Part shown: positions 25,921-36,924 of the stretch, one piece after another
Layout: each line of letters starts with the position of its first letter
Position numbering within the stretch: the stretch's first letter is position 1
Source of the DNA: Alicyclobacillus sp.
GTDB taxonomy: Bacteria > Bacillota > Bacilli > Alicyclobacillales > Alicyclobacillaceae
Length of the DNA: 64,000 bases
Assembly (NCBI GenBank): GCA_023511295.1
Contig: JAIMBT010000001.1
Location: forward strand, 1 to 64,000
Reading direction: 5' to 3'
Program-made: the position numbers and the translations under genes
Notes under the pieces: generated by a model
The model's database searches: none
The model's input: only the letters and a program-made list of their open reading frames with translations
Told to the model about the DNA's origin: nothing

Positions 25921-26901
25921 TCACAGGCTGAGCACTTTGTCGAATCCGCGCAGCACCTGGGCAGAGTCTGGAATCCACTCGTCCTCAATCTGCGCGAACG
26001 GGTAGACCGTATCCGGCGGCGTAACGCGTAACACCGGGCCTTCCAGGTGATAGATGGCGTGCTCGTTGATTTGGGCGATGATTTCCGCTGCGGCGCCCGC
26101 CGACCGTTGCGCTTCCTGAACCACCACCGCGCGATGCGTCTTCTTCACGGACGTGACAATCGTCTCGATGTCAATCGGGTTGACGCTGCGCAGGTCAATC
26201 ACTTCCGCCTGTACGCCGCGCTGTTTCGCCAACTCCTCCGCCGCCTTCAGTGCCGTGTGGACCATGGCTCCGTAGGCGATCACGGTCAGATCCCGCCCCT
26301 CGCGGACGACATTCGCCTTGTCGAGCGGGACGGTGTACGCCTCCTCCGGAACCTCGGCCCGGAGCGAGCGGTACAGTTTCATGTGCTCCAGGAAAATGAC
26401 GGGATCATTGTCGCGAATCGCCGAGATGAGCAGGCCCTTCGCGTCGTACGGGTTGGACGGGATGACCACCCGTAACCCCGGCGTCTGAACGAACAAGCCT
26501 TCAAGGCTGTCCGCGTGCATTTCCGGAGTCTTGTTGCCGCCGCCGAACGGGGAACGGACGACGAGCGGGCACGTGTAGCGGCCGTTTGTCCGGAACCGCA
26601 TGCGGGCCGCTTGGCCAGCAATCTCGTCCATCGCTTCGAAGACGAATCCGAAGAACTGGATCTCCGCGACAGGACGGAAACCCTGCATCGCCAGGCCATT
26701 TGCCAGGCCGATGATGCCCGATTCCGCGAGCGGTGTGTCAAACACCCGGTCTTTGCCGTATTTGGCCTGCAGCCCGTCGGTCGCGCGGAACACGCCGCCG
26801 TTCTGACCCACGTCCTCACCAAACACCAACACGCTTTTATCGCGCCCCAACTCCACGTCGAGCGCGTTGTTGACGGCTTGCACCATCGTCATCTGTGCCA
26901 T
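25921..26901 (-). CDS. pdhB: Pyruvate dehydrogenase E1 beta subunit
   Basis: This 326-aa subunit pairs with E1 alpha to form the thiamine-diphosphate-dependent decarboxylase. It shows the transketolase pyrimidine-binding region ([25 protein letters not shown]) and the C-terminal transketolase domain ([27 protein letters not shown]). Length is the family norm. It starts 3 bp after the pdhA stop and lies upstream of pdhC, matching the pdhABCD order of Bacillales. Confidence 0.94.
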   Translation of the reverse strand: MAQMTMVQAVNNALDVELGRDKSVLVFGEDVGQNGGVFRATDGLQAKYGKDRVFDTPLAESGIIGLANGLAMQGFRPVAEIQFFGFVFEAMDEIAGQAARMRFRTNGRYTCPLVVRSPFGGGNKTPEMHADSLEGLFVQTPGLRVVIPSNPYDAKGLLISAIRDNDPVIFLEHMKLYRSLRAEVPEEAYTVPLDKANVVREGRDLTVIAYGAMVHTALKAAEELAKQRGVQAEVIDLRSVNPIDIETIVTSVKKTHRAVVVQEAQRSAGAAAEIIAQINEHAIYHLEGPVLRVTPPDTVYPFAQIEDEWIPDSAQVLRGFDKVLSL

Positions 26902-26904
26902 CGC

Positions 26905-27990
<1,086 letters not shown>

Positions 27991-28045
27991 TCATTCGGAT
28001 TGTCTGGAGTGGGCTCTGCCGTACATTGATACAGGGTACCTCTAT

Positions 28046-28074
28046 ATTATAATACACATGGCTGGATTCGTCTA
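28046..28074 (-). promoter_or_regulatory. Promoter of the pdh operon
   Basis: On the minus strand TAGACG (28069-28074) and a perfect TATAAT (28046-28051) are 17 bp apart. They lie about 65 bp upstream of the pdhA start, which fits a vegetative sigma-A promoter. Confidence 0.75.
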
Positions 28075-28103
28075 AAGATCCTTTAATATGTGCGGTTCTC
28101 CTG

Positions 28104-28132
28104 TTGCACAGTTATCTGGTACAGTGTGTATA
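28104..28132 (+). promoter_or_regulatory. Candidate promoter for the esterase gene
   Basis: TTGCAC (28104-28109) and TGTATA (28127-28132) are 17 bp apart and lead toward the esterase start at 28244. The match to consensus is moderate, and the leader would be long. Confidence 0.4.
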
Positions 28133-28243
28133 ACAGGTCTTCAAGTCGGACTTGGATGCGGCCGCCACAGGCGTTCCCCTGTTGTAGCACACGTTTCGAC
28201 ATCAAACGGGTTGGGCTGTCCCAGCCTGAGAGGAGGAGTCCCG

Positions 28244-29008
28244 ATGTCAGAGTATCCGGCAACGGACGCTCGGTACGCCAAACGCGTCATCGAAGCGCAC
28301 ACGGTTCAGAGTGCCCATCTCGGAGAGGAACGAACCATCAAGGTGTGCCTTCCTGCGGGGTATGATCCCTCGGCGACGCGCCCGTATCCTGTGTTGTACT
28401 GTCACGACGGCCTGGAGTTCTTTACCCACGGCCGAATCGCCACCATCGCCAACCAGATGGCAGAGCAAGGACGCCTAGATCCATTGGTGATTGTCGGGAT
28501 GGCGGTGAACAAGCAAACGCGTAACGAGGACTACGATCCCAGTGGCAGCCGGCACGCCGCCTACGTTCGCTTCGTCCTGGAGGAGTGCGTTCCACTCATT
28601 GAAGGACGGTATCGCGTCCGTACAGATACCGACGGTCGTTGGATGGCCGGAATTTCTCTCGGTGGCTCCGCAGCCTTATCCATCCACCTGTCACACCCGC
28701 AGGCGTTTCGGAGACTGCTGTTGTTCTCGGGCGCGTTCTATCCATTCATCACCGAAGAGGTGCGGCGCCAGACGACCCTCTCCAACCTGCAGGCGTATCA
28801 ATTGGTGGGGCGGCAGGAGACCGAGGTTGAGACGGCAACCGGCACCTACGATTTCTGCGAGGCAAACCGGACGATGCACCGCCTGCTGGTGGAGCGAGGA
28901 GCCCGTATCACGTGGAAGGAATCGGACGGCACGCACATCTGGGGATTCTGGCAGCGCGAGTTGCCGGAGGCGTTGGCGTATCTGCAATCGCTTGTGGGGC
29001 GTGCGTGA
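28244..29008 (+). CDS. Esterase D/Fes-type alpha/beta hydrolase
   Basis: This 254-aa protein belongs to the alpha/beta-hydrolase putative esterase family that includes enterochelin esterase and esterase D. The nucleophile elbow is GISLGGSAAL; the catalytic histidine is probably in SDGTHIWGF. The opening strand LPAGYDPSATRPYPVLYCHDG is typical of the family. No signal peptide is present, so it is cytosolic. ATG 28244 has AGGAGGAG upstream; the longer open frame has no such site. The natural substrate is unknown (B. subtilis YbbA/BesA relatives hydrolyse siderophore esters). Confidence 0.82.
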   Translation: MSEYPATDARYAKRVIEAHTVQSAHLGEERTIKVCLPAGYDPSATRPYPVLYCHDGLEFFTHGRIATIANQMAEQGRLDPLVIVGMAVNKQTRNEDYDPSGSRHAAYVRFVLEECVPLIEGRYRVRTDTDGRWMAGISLGGSAALSIHLSHPQAFRRLLLFSGAFYPFITEEVRRQTTLSNLQAYQLVGRQETEVETATGTYDFCEANRTMHRLLVERGARITWKESDGTHIWGFWQRELPEALAYLQSLVGRA

Positions 29009-29353
29009 GCGCCATACGGGCCGGTGACAGCTTGTGAGGCTCGTGCATATTCTGGTATCACCCCGCTGTGGTCGAGCATCCGGGCGCCGGGGCTGCCGAC
29101 GGCCCCCAGCGCCCCTTCTGAACCCGTTCATTATTGGAATTTTCAGTATTACGGGGGTTGGCTCTACAGCAGCGCGGTGGCGGGGGCATGTGGCCAAGAT
29201 TGGCAGGAATATAGTCAATTAAGGTTGTCGGAGTTGCACGCCGCTGGCCGTCGGACGTCGCACGGGCGGCAGCGAGTTCGTCGGCGTCGTACCCCCGCCC
29301 GCGGATGACTGGACGGAAGGGCCCCGTTGCCCAGACTGAAAGGGGATGGAACC
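29009..29353. other. Gene-free interval upstream of prkA
   Basis: These 345 bp separate the esterase from prkA. Open frames here are short and lack ribosome-binding sites or recognisable products. The promoter of prkA-yhbH-spoVR should lie in this interval. A relatively AT-rich patch occurs near 29128-29150 and again at 29205-29225, but I could not fit a convincing sigma-A or sigma-E pair. Confidence 0.6.
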
Positions 29354-31252
29354 GTGAACTTTCTCAATCGTCTAGGCGCGTATCGGGCAGAAGAAGAGCG
29401 CTTGCGCTGGGAAGGAACCTTTGCCGACTACCTGCAAATTGTAAAAGACAACCCCGGTGTGGCGAAGACCGCGCATGCCCGGATCTACGACATGATTGAA
29501 GCGGCCGGCATCGAAACCGACGAGAATGGCCGCCGTCACTACCGGTTCTTTGACCACGAGATCTTCGGCTTGGTGGAGGCGCTTGAGCGGTTGGTCGAGG
29601 AGTACTTCCACGCCGCGGCCAAGCGACTCGAGGTTCGAAAGCGGATCTTGCTACTGATGGGGCCGGTGAGCGGCGGCAAGTCGACCTTGGTGACGATGCT
29701 GAAGCGCGGTCTCGAGCGATACACCCGGACGCCGGAAGGCGCCCTCTACGCCATCAAGGGCTGCCCGATGCACGAAGATCCGCTTCATTTGATTCCGGCT
29801 CAGCTGCGCGACGAGTTTTTCAACGAGTACGGTGTTCGCATCGAGGGGAACCTGTGCCCCGCCTGTCAGTTGATGGTGGACACGGAGTACCAGGGCCAGA
29901 TTGAAGCGGTCGCTGTGGAGCGGATTGTGCTGTCGGAAGATAAGCGGATCGGCATCGGAACGTTCAGCCCATCCGACCCAAAGTCGCAGGATATCGCGGA
30001 CCTTACGGGCAGTATCGACTTTTCGACCATCACCGAATACGGGTCGGAATCTGATCCGCGAGCCTACCGGTTTGATGGGGAGTTGAACAAGGCCAACCGC
30101 GGTTTGATGGAGTTTCAGGAAATGCTGAAGTGCGACGAGAAGTTTCTCTGGCACCTGCTCAGCCTGACGCAGGAAGGCAACTTCAAGGCCGGGCGGTTTG
30201 CACTCATCAGCGCCGATGAAATGATTGTCGCACACACCAACGAGGCCGAGTACCGGTCGTTCATCGCGAACAAGAAGAACGAAGCGCTCCAGTCGCGAAT
30301 GATTGTCATGCACGTGCCCTATAACCTTCGTGTCGACGATGAAGTCAAAATCTATGAAAAATTGGTCCGCCAGAGCGACCTGCAGGGGGTGCATATCGCG
30401 CCGCACGCGCTGAAGACGGCAGCCATCTTCTCCGTCCTCACACGCCTGAAGGAGCCGAAGAAGCAGGGCGTAGATCTGCTGAAGAAGCTGTACCTCTACA
30501 ACGGCCAGGCGGTCGAAGGGCTGAAGGAGGCGGACGCCAAGGAGCTGCGTCAGGAGTACCCGGATGAAGGGATGTCCGGGTTGGACCCGCGGTACGTCAT
30601 CAACCGTATCTCGACCGCGCTCATCCGCCGTGATACCACGTGTATCAACGCGCTCGACGTCCTTCGGGCATTGAAGGAGGGCTTGATGCAGCACGCGTCC
30701 ATCTCCGCTGAGGACAAGGAGCGGTTGCTGAACTTCATCTCGGTGGCCCGCAAAGAATACGACGAGATGGCGAAAACGGAGGTGCAAAAGGCGTTCGTCT
30801 ACTCGTTTGAAGAGTCGGCGAAAACCTTGATGGAAAACTACCTCGACAACGTCGAGGCGTACTGCAGCTGGCAGAAGCTCCGGGACCCGCTGACCGGTGA
30901 GGAGGTCGATCCCGACGAGAAACTGATGCGGTCCATTGAAGAGCAGATTGGCATCTCGGAGAACGCGAAGAAGGCGTTTCGCGAGGAGATCCTCATCCGC
31001 ATCTCGACGTACGCCCGGCGCGGCAAACGGTTTGAGTACCACTCCCACGAGCGGCTCCGCGAGGCGATTGAGCGCAAGCTGTTCGCGGACCTGAAGGATG
31101 TCGTCAAGATTACGACCTCGTCGAAGACGCCTGACGAGCAGCAGTTGAAGAAGGTCAACGAGGTGACGGCGCGATTGATTGACGACCACGGCTACTGCCC
31201 CGTCTGCGCGAACGAGCTTTTGCGCTACACGGGCAGTTTGTTGAACCGCTGA
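29354..31252 (+). CDS. prkA: PrkA serine protein kinase / AAA+ protein
   Basis: This is a 632-aa PrkA-family protein with an N-terminal AAA+ ATPase domain (Walker A GPVSGGKST near residue 105) and a C-terminal kinase-like region. In B. subtilis, PrkA is expressed in sporulation and affects late mother-cell gene expression; both kinase and protease-like activities have been reported for the family. GTG 29354 gives an N-terminus that aligns with the family (RLGAYRAEEERLRWEGTF) and a length nearly identical to B. subtilis PrkA (631 aa). It is followed 44 bp later by yhbH, the usual prkA-yhbH-spoVR order. Confidence 0.94.
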   Translation: MNFLNRLGAYRAEEERLRWEGTFADYLQIVKDNPGVAKTAHARIYDMIEAAGIETDENGRRHYRFFDHEIFGLVEALERLVEEYFHAAAKRLEVRKRILLLMGPVSGGKSTLVTMLKRGLERYTRTPEGALYAIKGCPMHEDPLHLIPAQLRDEFFNEYGVRIEGNLCPACQLMVDTEYQGQIEAVAVERIVLSEDKRIGIGTFSPSDPKSQDIADLTGSIDFSTITEYGSESDPRAYRFDGELNKANRGLMEFQEMLKCDEKFLWHLLSLTQEGNFKAGRFALISADEMIVAHTNEAEYRSFIANKKNEALQSRMIVMHVPYNLRVDDEVKIYEKLVRQSDLQGVHIAPHALKTAAIFSVLTRLKEPKKQGVDLLKKLYLYNGQAVEGLKEADAKELRQEYPDEGMSGLDPRYVINRISTALIRRDTTCINALDVLRALKEGLMQHASISAEDKERLLNFISVARKEYDEMAKTEVQKAFVYSFEESAKTLMENYLDNVEAYCSWQKLRDPLTGEEVDPDEKLMRSIEEQIGISENAKKAFREEILIRISTYARRGKRFEYHSHERLREAIERKLFADLKDVVKITTSSKTPDEQQLKKVNEVTARLIDDHGYCPVCANELLRYTGSLLNR

Positions 31253-31296
31253 GTAACGGCCGGTCGGCTGGGCGCAACGAAGAGGGGGGAGAACCG

Positions 31297-31980
31297 ATGG
31301 TCCAGAACGAGTTCAGCTTGCAGAAGGAGGACTGGTCCCTGCACCGCAAGGGGCAGCAGGACCAGGAACGGCACCGGGAAAAGGTCAAGCAGGCCATCCG
31401 GGACAACCTCGGAGACCTCATCAGCGACGAGAGCATCATCCTCAGCGACGGCCGAAAGATTGTGAAGATCCCCGTCCGGTCGCTGGAGGAGTACCGTATC
31501 CGCTACAACTTCAATAAGGATCGCCATGCCGGGAGCGGCAACGGGGACACGAAGGTGGGCGACATCATCGCGCAGGGGCGTCCGGAACCAGGGGCAGGCG
31601 GGCAAGGTCCAGGACAGGGGCAGGGCGCCGGGGATACCCCCGGCGTCGACTACCTGGAGGCCGAGGTCACACTGGAGGAGATTCAAGCCCTCCTGTTTTC
31701 AGAGTTGGAGTTGCCGAACTTGGCCCCGAAACGACCAGAGCATGTCACGGTTCAGCAGGTCGAGTACAAGGACGTTCGCAAGAAGGGCTTGATGGGCAAC
31801 GTCGACAAGAAGCGGACGTTGCTGGAGTCCATCCGGCGCAACCAGCTGCACAACACGGGCAAACACCAAATTCTCCCGGATGACCTGCGCTTCAAGACGT
31901 GGGAGGAGGTCACCAAACCGGAGTCCAGCGCGGTCGTCCTGGCGATGATGGATACGAGCGGATCTCCGGATGTATCATGA
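31297..31980 (+). CDS. yhbH: yhbH 5' part (interrupted sporulation gene)
   Basis: This is the N-terminal part of YhbH (DUF444), a sporulation protein normally about 390 aa. Here 227 codons are read, ending ...AMMDTSGS followed by six foreign codons-plus-stop (PDVS then TGA). In intact homologues the metal-ion-dependent adhesion-site-like motif DTSGSMG continues. The missing part is encoded at 36944-37445, on the same strand and in the matching frame. Joining 31297-31964 to 36944-37445 gives a 390-codon open frame including the stop, close to B. subtilis YhbH (392 aa). The break falls at the left end of a recombinase-bearing element. The unexcised gene is non-functional by prediction. Confidence 0.93.
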   Translation: MVQNEFSLQKEDWSLHRKGQQDQERHREKVKQAIRDNLGDLISDESIILSDGRKIVKIPVRSLEEYRIRYNFNKDRHAGSGNGDTKVGDIIAQGRPEPGAGGQGPGQGQGAGDTPGVDYLEAEVTLEEIQALLFSELELPNLAPKRPEHVTVQQVEYKDVRKKGLMGNVDKKRTLLESIRRNQLHNTGKHQILPDDLRFKTWEEVTKPESSAVVLAMMDTSGSPDVS

Positions 31981-31982
31981 TG
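31946..31982 (+). other. attL: left recombination junction
   Basis: This joins yhbH coding sequence (ending GAGCGGATC at 31964) to the element arm TCCGGATGTATCATGA. The crossover lies within ATC 31962-31964. The arm contains CGGATGT (31967-31973), one half of the attP-like dyad. Confidence 0.8.
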
Positions 31983-32101
31983 CACCACCCGGGCACCTTA
32001 TGTCATTGAAGCGACGCTCCATCTCAGCGGCCGGCTGTGGTTTCAGCCGAGGGGTTCGCGGGCGCGGGCGGATCGACTCCCAGACAAAGGAGTGAGCGGG
32101 C

Positions 32102-32296
32102 ATGGCAAGCCCCAAGCCGAACGATTCGGACAGCAGAGAAAAGAATTTTGTCGACATCGACCGGATGATTAACGAAGGCCTCGGCGGCGGCCAGGTGACC
32201 ATGGATAACGGGTTGATTGAGCACTCCACCGACCACACCCTCCAGTTTCCGGAGTCGGCGCTGGACAACACAACGAAGGCCCGGAAGGACGACTGA
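32102..32296 (+). CDS. 64-aa hydrophilic protein, unknown
   Basis: This small acidic/polar protein has no membrane segment, signal or cysteines. A central glycine-rich turn (NEGLGGGQVTMDNG) is followed by a hydrophilic tail ending KARKDD. I do not recognise the family. The ATG at 32102 has AAAGGAG upstream with good spacing, which supports translation. It lies inside the yhbH-interrupting element, 33 bp upstream of acnA, and is probably co-transcribed with it. Confidence 0.6.
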   Translation: MASPKPNDSDSREKNFVDIDRMINEGLGGGQVTMDNGLIEHSTDHTLQFPESALDNTTKARKDD

Positions 32297-32329
32297 GGTC
32301 CGGCAGACGGGCCGTGGAAGGGGAGACAT

Positions 32330-35038
32330 GTGAATTTGGCAACGGATGACTACACATTTCTGTTGACGGACCTGAAGGTCGGCAACCGTTCGTACAAATA
32401 CTTCGCCTTGGACAAGCTGGAGCAAAAAGGGTTTCGCGGCATTTCGTCATTCCCCTTCTCCATCCGCATCCTGCTGGAGGCGGCCGTGCGCCAGTTTGAC
32501 GGGAAGACCATCACCCATGAACACGTGGAGAAGTTTGCGCGCTGGGACCAGCACCAAGGGAAGGGGGAGGTACCGTTCAAGCCGTCGCGCATCCTGCTGC
32601 AGGACTTCACGGGCGTGCCGGCGATTGTCGATCTCGCTGCGATGCGCAACGCGATGCAGCAGATGGGCGGTGACCCGGAACATATCAACCCTCTGGTCCC
32701 GGTTGACCTCATCATTGACCACTCCATCATGGTGGACAAGTTCGGCACGCAGGACGCCCTCGCGTACAACGCCGAGATGGAGTTTGAACGCAACGCGGAG
32801 CGCTATAAGTTCCTGCGCTGGGCGACGACTGCGTTCCGAAACCTGAAGATTGTGCCGCCCGCGACCGGCATCTGCCACCAGGTGAACCTGGAATACCTGG
32901 CCAAGTTGGCGCTGACGAAAGAGGAAGGCGGGCACACCATCGCATATCCGGATTCCCTGGTGGGCTGCGACTCCCACACGACGATGATCAACGGCCTCGG
33001 CGTGGTGGGTTGGGGCGTCGGCGGGATTGAGGCGGAGGCTGGTATGCTGGGACAGCCCCTGTACTTCATCACGCCGCAGGTCGTGGGATTCAAACTGACG
33101 GGCAAGCTGCGCGAAGGTGTCACCGCGACGGATATGACCCTCACCATCACCGAGATGTTGCGCAAGAAGGGCGTCGTCGGCAAGATTGTCGAGTTTTACG
33201 GCACAGGCCTGTCCAGCATCAGCCTTGCGGACCGTGCCACGGTCGGCAACATGTCGCCGGAGTACGGGGCGACGATGGGCTACTTCCCAGTGGACGAAGA
33301 GTCGCTCAACTACCTGCGGCGGACCGGCCGGCCCGAAGAACTGGTGCAACTCGTCGAGGCGTACTACAAGGCCCAGGGCATCTTTCGAACGGACGACACG
33401 CCAGACCCGGTCTTCTCGGACACCCTGGAGTTGGACCTGTCCACGGTCGTGCCGAGCGTTGCCGGACCGAAGCGTCCGCAGGACCGGATTGCGCTGTCCG
33501 ACCTAAAGGACACGTGGCACCAGTTGCTTCGCAAGCCGATTGCCGAGGGCGGATTCGGGCTGTCGGATGAAGAGATTCAGAAGGAAGTCGAGGTCACCTT
33601 CGCAAACGGTGAGAAGAGTCGAATCGGGACTGGTTCGGTCGTGATCTCGGCCATCACCAGCTGTACCAACACCTCCAACCCATCGGTGATGCTGGCAGCC
33701 GGCCTGGTCGCGAAGAAGGCGGTGGAGAAGGGCCTGCGCAGGCCACCGCACGTCAAGAGCAGTCTGACACCCGGCTCCAAGGTGGTCACCGACTATTACG
33801 AGAAACTGGGGCTTTTGGACGCGCTCGACCAACTGGGGTTCGACCTGGCCGGTTACGGGTGTTGCACGTGCATCGGGAACAGTGGCCCGCTGCCGGACGA
33901 AGTGCGCCAGGCGATTGACGACCACGACTTGACCGTGGCCTCGGTGCTAAGCGGCAACCGCAACTTCGAGGGGCGCATTCATGCGCAGGTGAAGGCGAAC
34001 TTTCTGATGTCGCCGCCGCTGTTGCTGATTTTCGGTTTGGCGGGGCGGATTGACATCGACTTCGACAAGGAACCGGTCGGCTACAACGACCGCAATGAGC
34101 CGGTGTACCTGAAGGACATCTGGGCGACGTCGCAAGAGGTGGAACAGGCGTTGGCGGACGCCATTGATCCAGAGATGTTCCGCAAGGAGTACGAGAACAT
34201 CTACGACGCGAACGAGCGCTGGAACAAACTACCGGTTGGGAAAGGCACGCTGTACGAGTGGGACGAGGAGTCGACGTACATCCACCATCCGCCTTTCTTT
34301 GAAGGGTTGAAGCCGACGCCAGAGCCGGTGCAGGATATCCGCGGGGCGCGCGTGTTGGCGCTGCTCGGCGACTCCGTCACCACGGACCACATCTCGCCGG
34401 CGGGCGGGATTGCCAAGTCCAGCCCGGCCGGTCGCTACCTGCAGGAGCACGGTGTGGAGGTCCGCAACTTCAACTCGTACGGCTCACGCCGCGGAAACGA
34501 CCTGGTGATGACCCGCGGGACGTTCGCCAATATCCGCATCCGCAACCAGATTGTCCCCGGCACAGAGGGCGGATACACGAAGTACTTGCCGACCGGGGAG
34601 CAGATGACCATCTACGACGCGGCGATGAAATACAAGGAGGACGGGACGCCGCTTGTCGTCGTGGCCGGGAAGGAGTACGGGACGGGGAGTTCCCGCGACT
34701 GGGCGGCCAAGGGCACGTTGTTGCTCGGCGTGAAGGCGGTCATCGCCGAATCGTTCGAGCGGATTCACCGCAGCAACCTCGTCGGCATGGGCGTGCTGCC
34801 GTTGCAGTTCCGGGACGGCGAGAGCTGGAAGTCGCTCGGACTGGATGGTACGGAGACCCTCGACATCGTCGGATTGACAGATGAGATGGAGCCCAATCAG
34901 GAATTGACGGTCGAGGCAACCCGCAGTGACGGATCGACCTTCCAGTTTCAGGTAATCTCCCGGCTCGATAGCGGCGTGGACGTCGAGTACTACCGCAACG
35001 GCGGGATTCTGCAGACGGTGCTGCGCCAGATGGCCTAA
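32330..35038 (+). CDS. acnA: Aconitate hydratase (AcnA type)
   Basis: This 902-aa [4Fe-4S] enzyme isomerises citrate to isocitrate in the TCA cycle. All landmarks of the IRP/AcnA type are present: cluster cysteine in SCTNTSNPS, the CC-containing [12 protein letters not shown], the substrate region [14 protein letters not shown], and the swivel domain motif [14 protein letters not shown] with the catalytic serine and [20 protein letters not shown] 32330 has GGGGAGA upstream. Length is normal and no lesion is seen. It lies inside the element that splits yhbH, an unexpected place for a central metabolic enzyme. If this is the only aconitase, the element cannot be lost from vegetative cells. Confidence 0.95.
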   Translation: MNLATDDYTFLLTDLKVGNRSYKYFALDKLEQKGFRGISSFPFSIRILLEAAVRQFDGKTITHEHVEKFARWDQHQGKGEVPFKPSRILLQDFTGVPAIVDLAAMRNAMQQMGGDPEHINPLVPVDLIIDHSIMVDKFGTQDALAYNAEMEFERNAERYKFLRWATTAFRNLKIVPPATGICHQVNLEYLAKLALTKEEGGHTIAYPDSLVGCDSHTTMINGLGVVGWGVGGIEAEAGMLGQPLYFITPQVVGFKLTGKLREGVTATDMTLTITEMLRKKGVVGKIVEFYGTGLSSISLADRATVGNMSPEYGATMGYFPVDEESLNYLRRTGRPEELVQLVEAYYKAQGIFRTDDTPDPVFSDTLELDLSTVVPSVAGPKRPQDRIALSDLKDTWHQLLRKPIAEGGFGLSDEEIQKEVEVTFANGEKSRIGTGSVVISAITSCTNTSNPSVMLAAGLVAKKAVEKGLRRPPHVKSSLTPGSKVVTDYYEKLGLLDALDQLGFDLAGYGCCTCIGNSGPLPDEVRQAIDDHDLTVASVLSGNRNFEGRIHAQVKANFLMSPPLLLIFGLAGRIDIDFDKEPVGYNDRNEPVYLKDIWATSQEVEQALADAIDPEMFRKEYENIYDANERWNKLPVGKGTLYEWDEESTYIHHPPFFEGLKPTPEPVQDIRGARVLALLGDSVTTDHISPAGGIAKSSPAGRYLQEHGVEVRNFNSYGSRRGNDLVMTRGTFANIRIRNQIVPGTEGGYTKYLPTGEQMTIYDAAMKYKEDGTPLVVVAGKEYGTGSSRDWAAKGTLLLGVKAVIAESFERIHRSNLVGMGVLPLQFRDGESWKSLGLDGTETLDIVGLTDEMEPNQELTVEATRSDGSTFQFQVISRLDSGVDVEYYRNGGILQTVLRQMA

Positions 35039-35084
35039 CGCCGCTGCGTGGGGCGACGTTGGTTCCGTGAAGCCAAGCGGGAAA

Positions 35085-35110
35085 AAGGGGTCGGCGACGG
35101 CCGACCCCTT
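35085..35110 (+). terminator. acnA terminator
   Basis: AAGGGGTCGGC (35085-35095) and GCCGACCCCTT (35100-35110) form an 11-bp stem with a 4-nt loop 47 bp after the acnA stop. The downstream T-tract is short. Confidence 0.75.
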
Positions 35111-35179
35111 GTGCGCGTCCGCCTCCTTGACAAGCGGACAACTCGGCGGCGCATAGGCTGTACGGAGGAGGCGGATGCC

Positions 35180-35386
35180 ATGACCGATTCCCTTCGTATG
35201 GACAGCGTTCACATCACCTGCCCGTCGGACGCGCCGGCCCTCTCCACGTGGGTCGCCCGTGAGTTGGCGTGTTGGTTACGCCGCTGCAGCGGCGGCGTCG
35301 AAGTCGACGTGACGCTCTGGGCAGCCGCATCAGACCCCGCGGCCAACCACGCTCCCTCGGCGCCGGAGAGGAGCGTCCAGGCGTGA
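35180..35386 (+). CDS. 68-aa protein coupled to the recombinase
   Basis: This is a small protein of unknown family with the opening [14 protein letters not shown], two further cysteines ([12 protein letters not shown]) and an Ala/Pro-rich end. ATG 35180 is preceded by GGAGGAGG. Its stop codon overlaps the recombinase GTG start (GTGA at 35383-35386), so translation of the two is coupled. Position and coupling make it a candidate accessory factor for the recombinase, for example a directionality factor. No motif proves this. It could also be only a leader ORF. Confidence 0.55.
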   Translation: MTDSLRMDSVHITCPSDAPALSTWVARELACWLRRCSGGVEVDVTLWAAASDPAANHAPSAPERSVQA

Positions 35387-36891
35387 CCCAGACGTGCGCC
35401 GTGTATGCCCGCGTCAGCACGGATATGCAGGGCGAAAGTCTCGCCAATCAAGTGGATTACGCGAAAGAGTACGTGCGCAGGCTGGGGGACGAGTTCCACT
35501 TGGACGAGGCCTGCATCTACACCGATTTCGACCAGAGCGGGTACTACACCCGCTTCCTGCAGCGGCCCGCTGTGCAGCAGGCTTTACAAGACGCGCGGGA
35601 TGGGCGCTACGACGTGATTGTCATGAAGGAGATCAGCCGCATCAGCCGAGATCAGGCGGAGCACATCGAAATTGTCAGTCGGTTTGCGCAGTGTGGGGTC
35701 CGCGTCATCGCCATCAACGACAACCTGGACAGCGACCGGCCGGAGACATTGGATCTCCTCGGCATCCACTCGGTCATGTCCGAGATGGAGAGCAAACGCA
35801 TCTCCACGCGCGTCTCTTCGGGCAAGAAGTCGCTGGCGCGGCGCGGGTTGTGGGTCGGGGAGCCGCCGATTGGGTACCGGCTGAACCCGGACACGCGGCG
35901 TCTCGAAATCGATCCGCTGTGGGCCGACATCCCCCGGACCATCTTCCGCCTCTTTACGGTCGAAGGATACGGAACGCTCAAGATTGCCGCGCATCTGAAC
36001 GCCAACGGCCTGCTCACGAAAAACGGGAACCTGTGGTCCCGTGTCACGGTGAACCGCGTCCTGCGCAACCCGGCCTACGCGGGCGACCTGGTCTACGGCC
36101 GAACGCGCAACACCCTGAAGCGCGTGTTCGACGAGTCCGGGTACAGCAAGGTCCGCGGCCGAAACGGTCTTCCGGCGGACGAGTGGGTCGTCGTCCGCGA
36201 CGCCCACCCTGCGCTCGTCTCGAGGGAGGTGTTCGCTTCCGCCGAGGCGCTGCTCGTGGAGCGCGCGAAGCACAACCCGCGCCGCACTCGGCACCCGCTC
36301 ACGGGAATCCTCCGCTGCGGACGGTGCGGCAGCGGCATGCTTTGTCAGACGCACCGCTCCCGCGGGACTGCGTACCGGTACTACGTGTGCTCCCGTGCCT
36401 TTCGCTTTGGACGCGACCAGTGCGACCAGCCGAACTTGCGCGCCGAGGATACGGAGCGTGTCGTCTGGCAGTTCCTGCTCGAGCGCCTTCAACCCCTTTG
36501 CTGCGCGGTCGCACAGGTGCGGGTGGTCGGCCGCGCGACCCGCGCACAACCGATTCGGCAGTTGGAGCAAACGTTGCGCAAGGCACAACTCGGTTTACAG
36601 CGCTTGCTGGTCGAGACGGACCTGCCGGGAGACACGTTCGAGCAGCTGAAGGCGTCCTACGTGAAGGCCATCGAGCAGGCGCAGAGCCAGTTACAAACAC
36701 TGCAGGCGTCCGGGGGAACGGCCGGATCCCTCCCGGCCGATGTGACCGTCGCCGAGTGGCTCGCGGACGTGGAACGGACGAGTCGCGGCCATCCCGACGA
36801 AGTGCGGCGCATCTTCCGCGGTCTGCTGACCGCGGTGGTGGTCGACGGGCACGAGGTGACCGAGATTCAGAGCCGCTACCGTCTGTCTTGA
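35383..36891 (+). CDS. Large serine site-specific recombinase (SpoIVCA-like)
   Basis: This is a 502-aa large serine recombinase. The N-terminal resolvase domain carries the nucleophile in [13 protein letters not shown], with the downstream conserved ISRISRDQ and the E-helix region [18 protein letters not shown] recombinase domain follows ([15 protein letters not shown]...[15 protein letters not shown]), then a zinc ribbon (CGRCGSGM...YYVCS...C) and a coiled coil (about residues 390-450). Length equals SpoIVCA, which excises skin from sigK (500 aa). GTG 35383 is chosen from GAGGAG at 35367-35372. It is 52 bp upstream of the restored yhbH 3' half and is predicted to act on the attL/attR sites flanking this element. 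Confidence 0.93.
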   Translation: MTQTCAVYARVSTDMQGESLANQVDYAKEYVRRLGDEFHLDEACIYTDFDQSGYYTRFLQRPAVQQALQDARDGRYDVIVMKEISRISRDQAEHIEIVSRFAQCGVRVIAINDNLDSDRPETLDLLGIHSVMSEMESKRISTRVSSGKKSLARRGLWVGEPPIGYRLNPDTRRLEIDPLWADIPRTIFRLFTVEGYGTLKIAAHLNANGLLTKNGNLWSRVTVNRVLRNPAYAGDLVYGRTRNTLKRVFDESGYSKVRGRNGLPADEWVVVRDAHPALVSREVFASAEALLVERAKHNPRRTRHPLTGILRCGRCGSGMLCQTHRSRGTAYRYYVCSRAFRFGRDQCDQPNLRAEDTERVVWQFLLERLQPLCCAVAQVRVVGRATRAQPIRQLEQTLRKAQLGLQRLLVETDLPGDTFEQLKASYVKAIEQAQSQLQTLQASGGTAGSLPADVTVAEWLADVERTSRGHPDEVRRIFRGLLTAVVVDGHEVTEIQSRYRLS

Positions 36892-36924
36892 CAACACATC
36901 CACGGGGCTGCTGGTCCATTCCGC

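Noticed and set aside
29651-31189. 512-aa antisense open frame within prkA
   Set aside because: It is the complement of a well-conserved gene and shows only His/Arg/Leu-rich sequence; no start signal.
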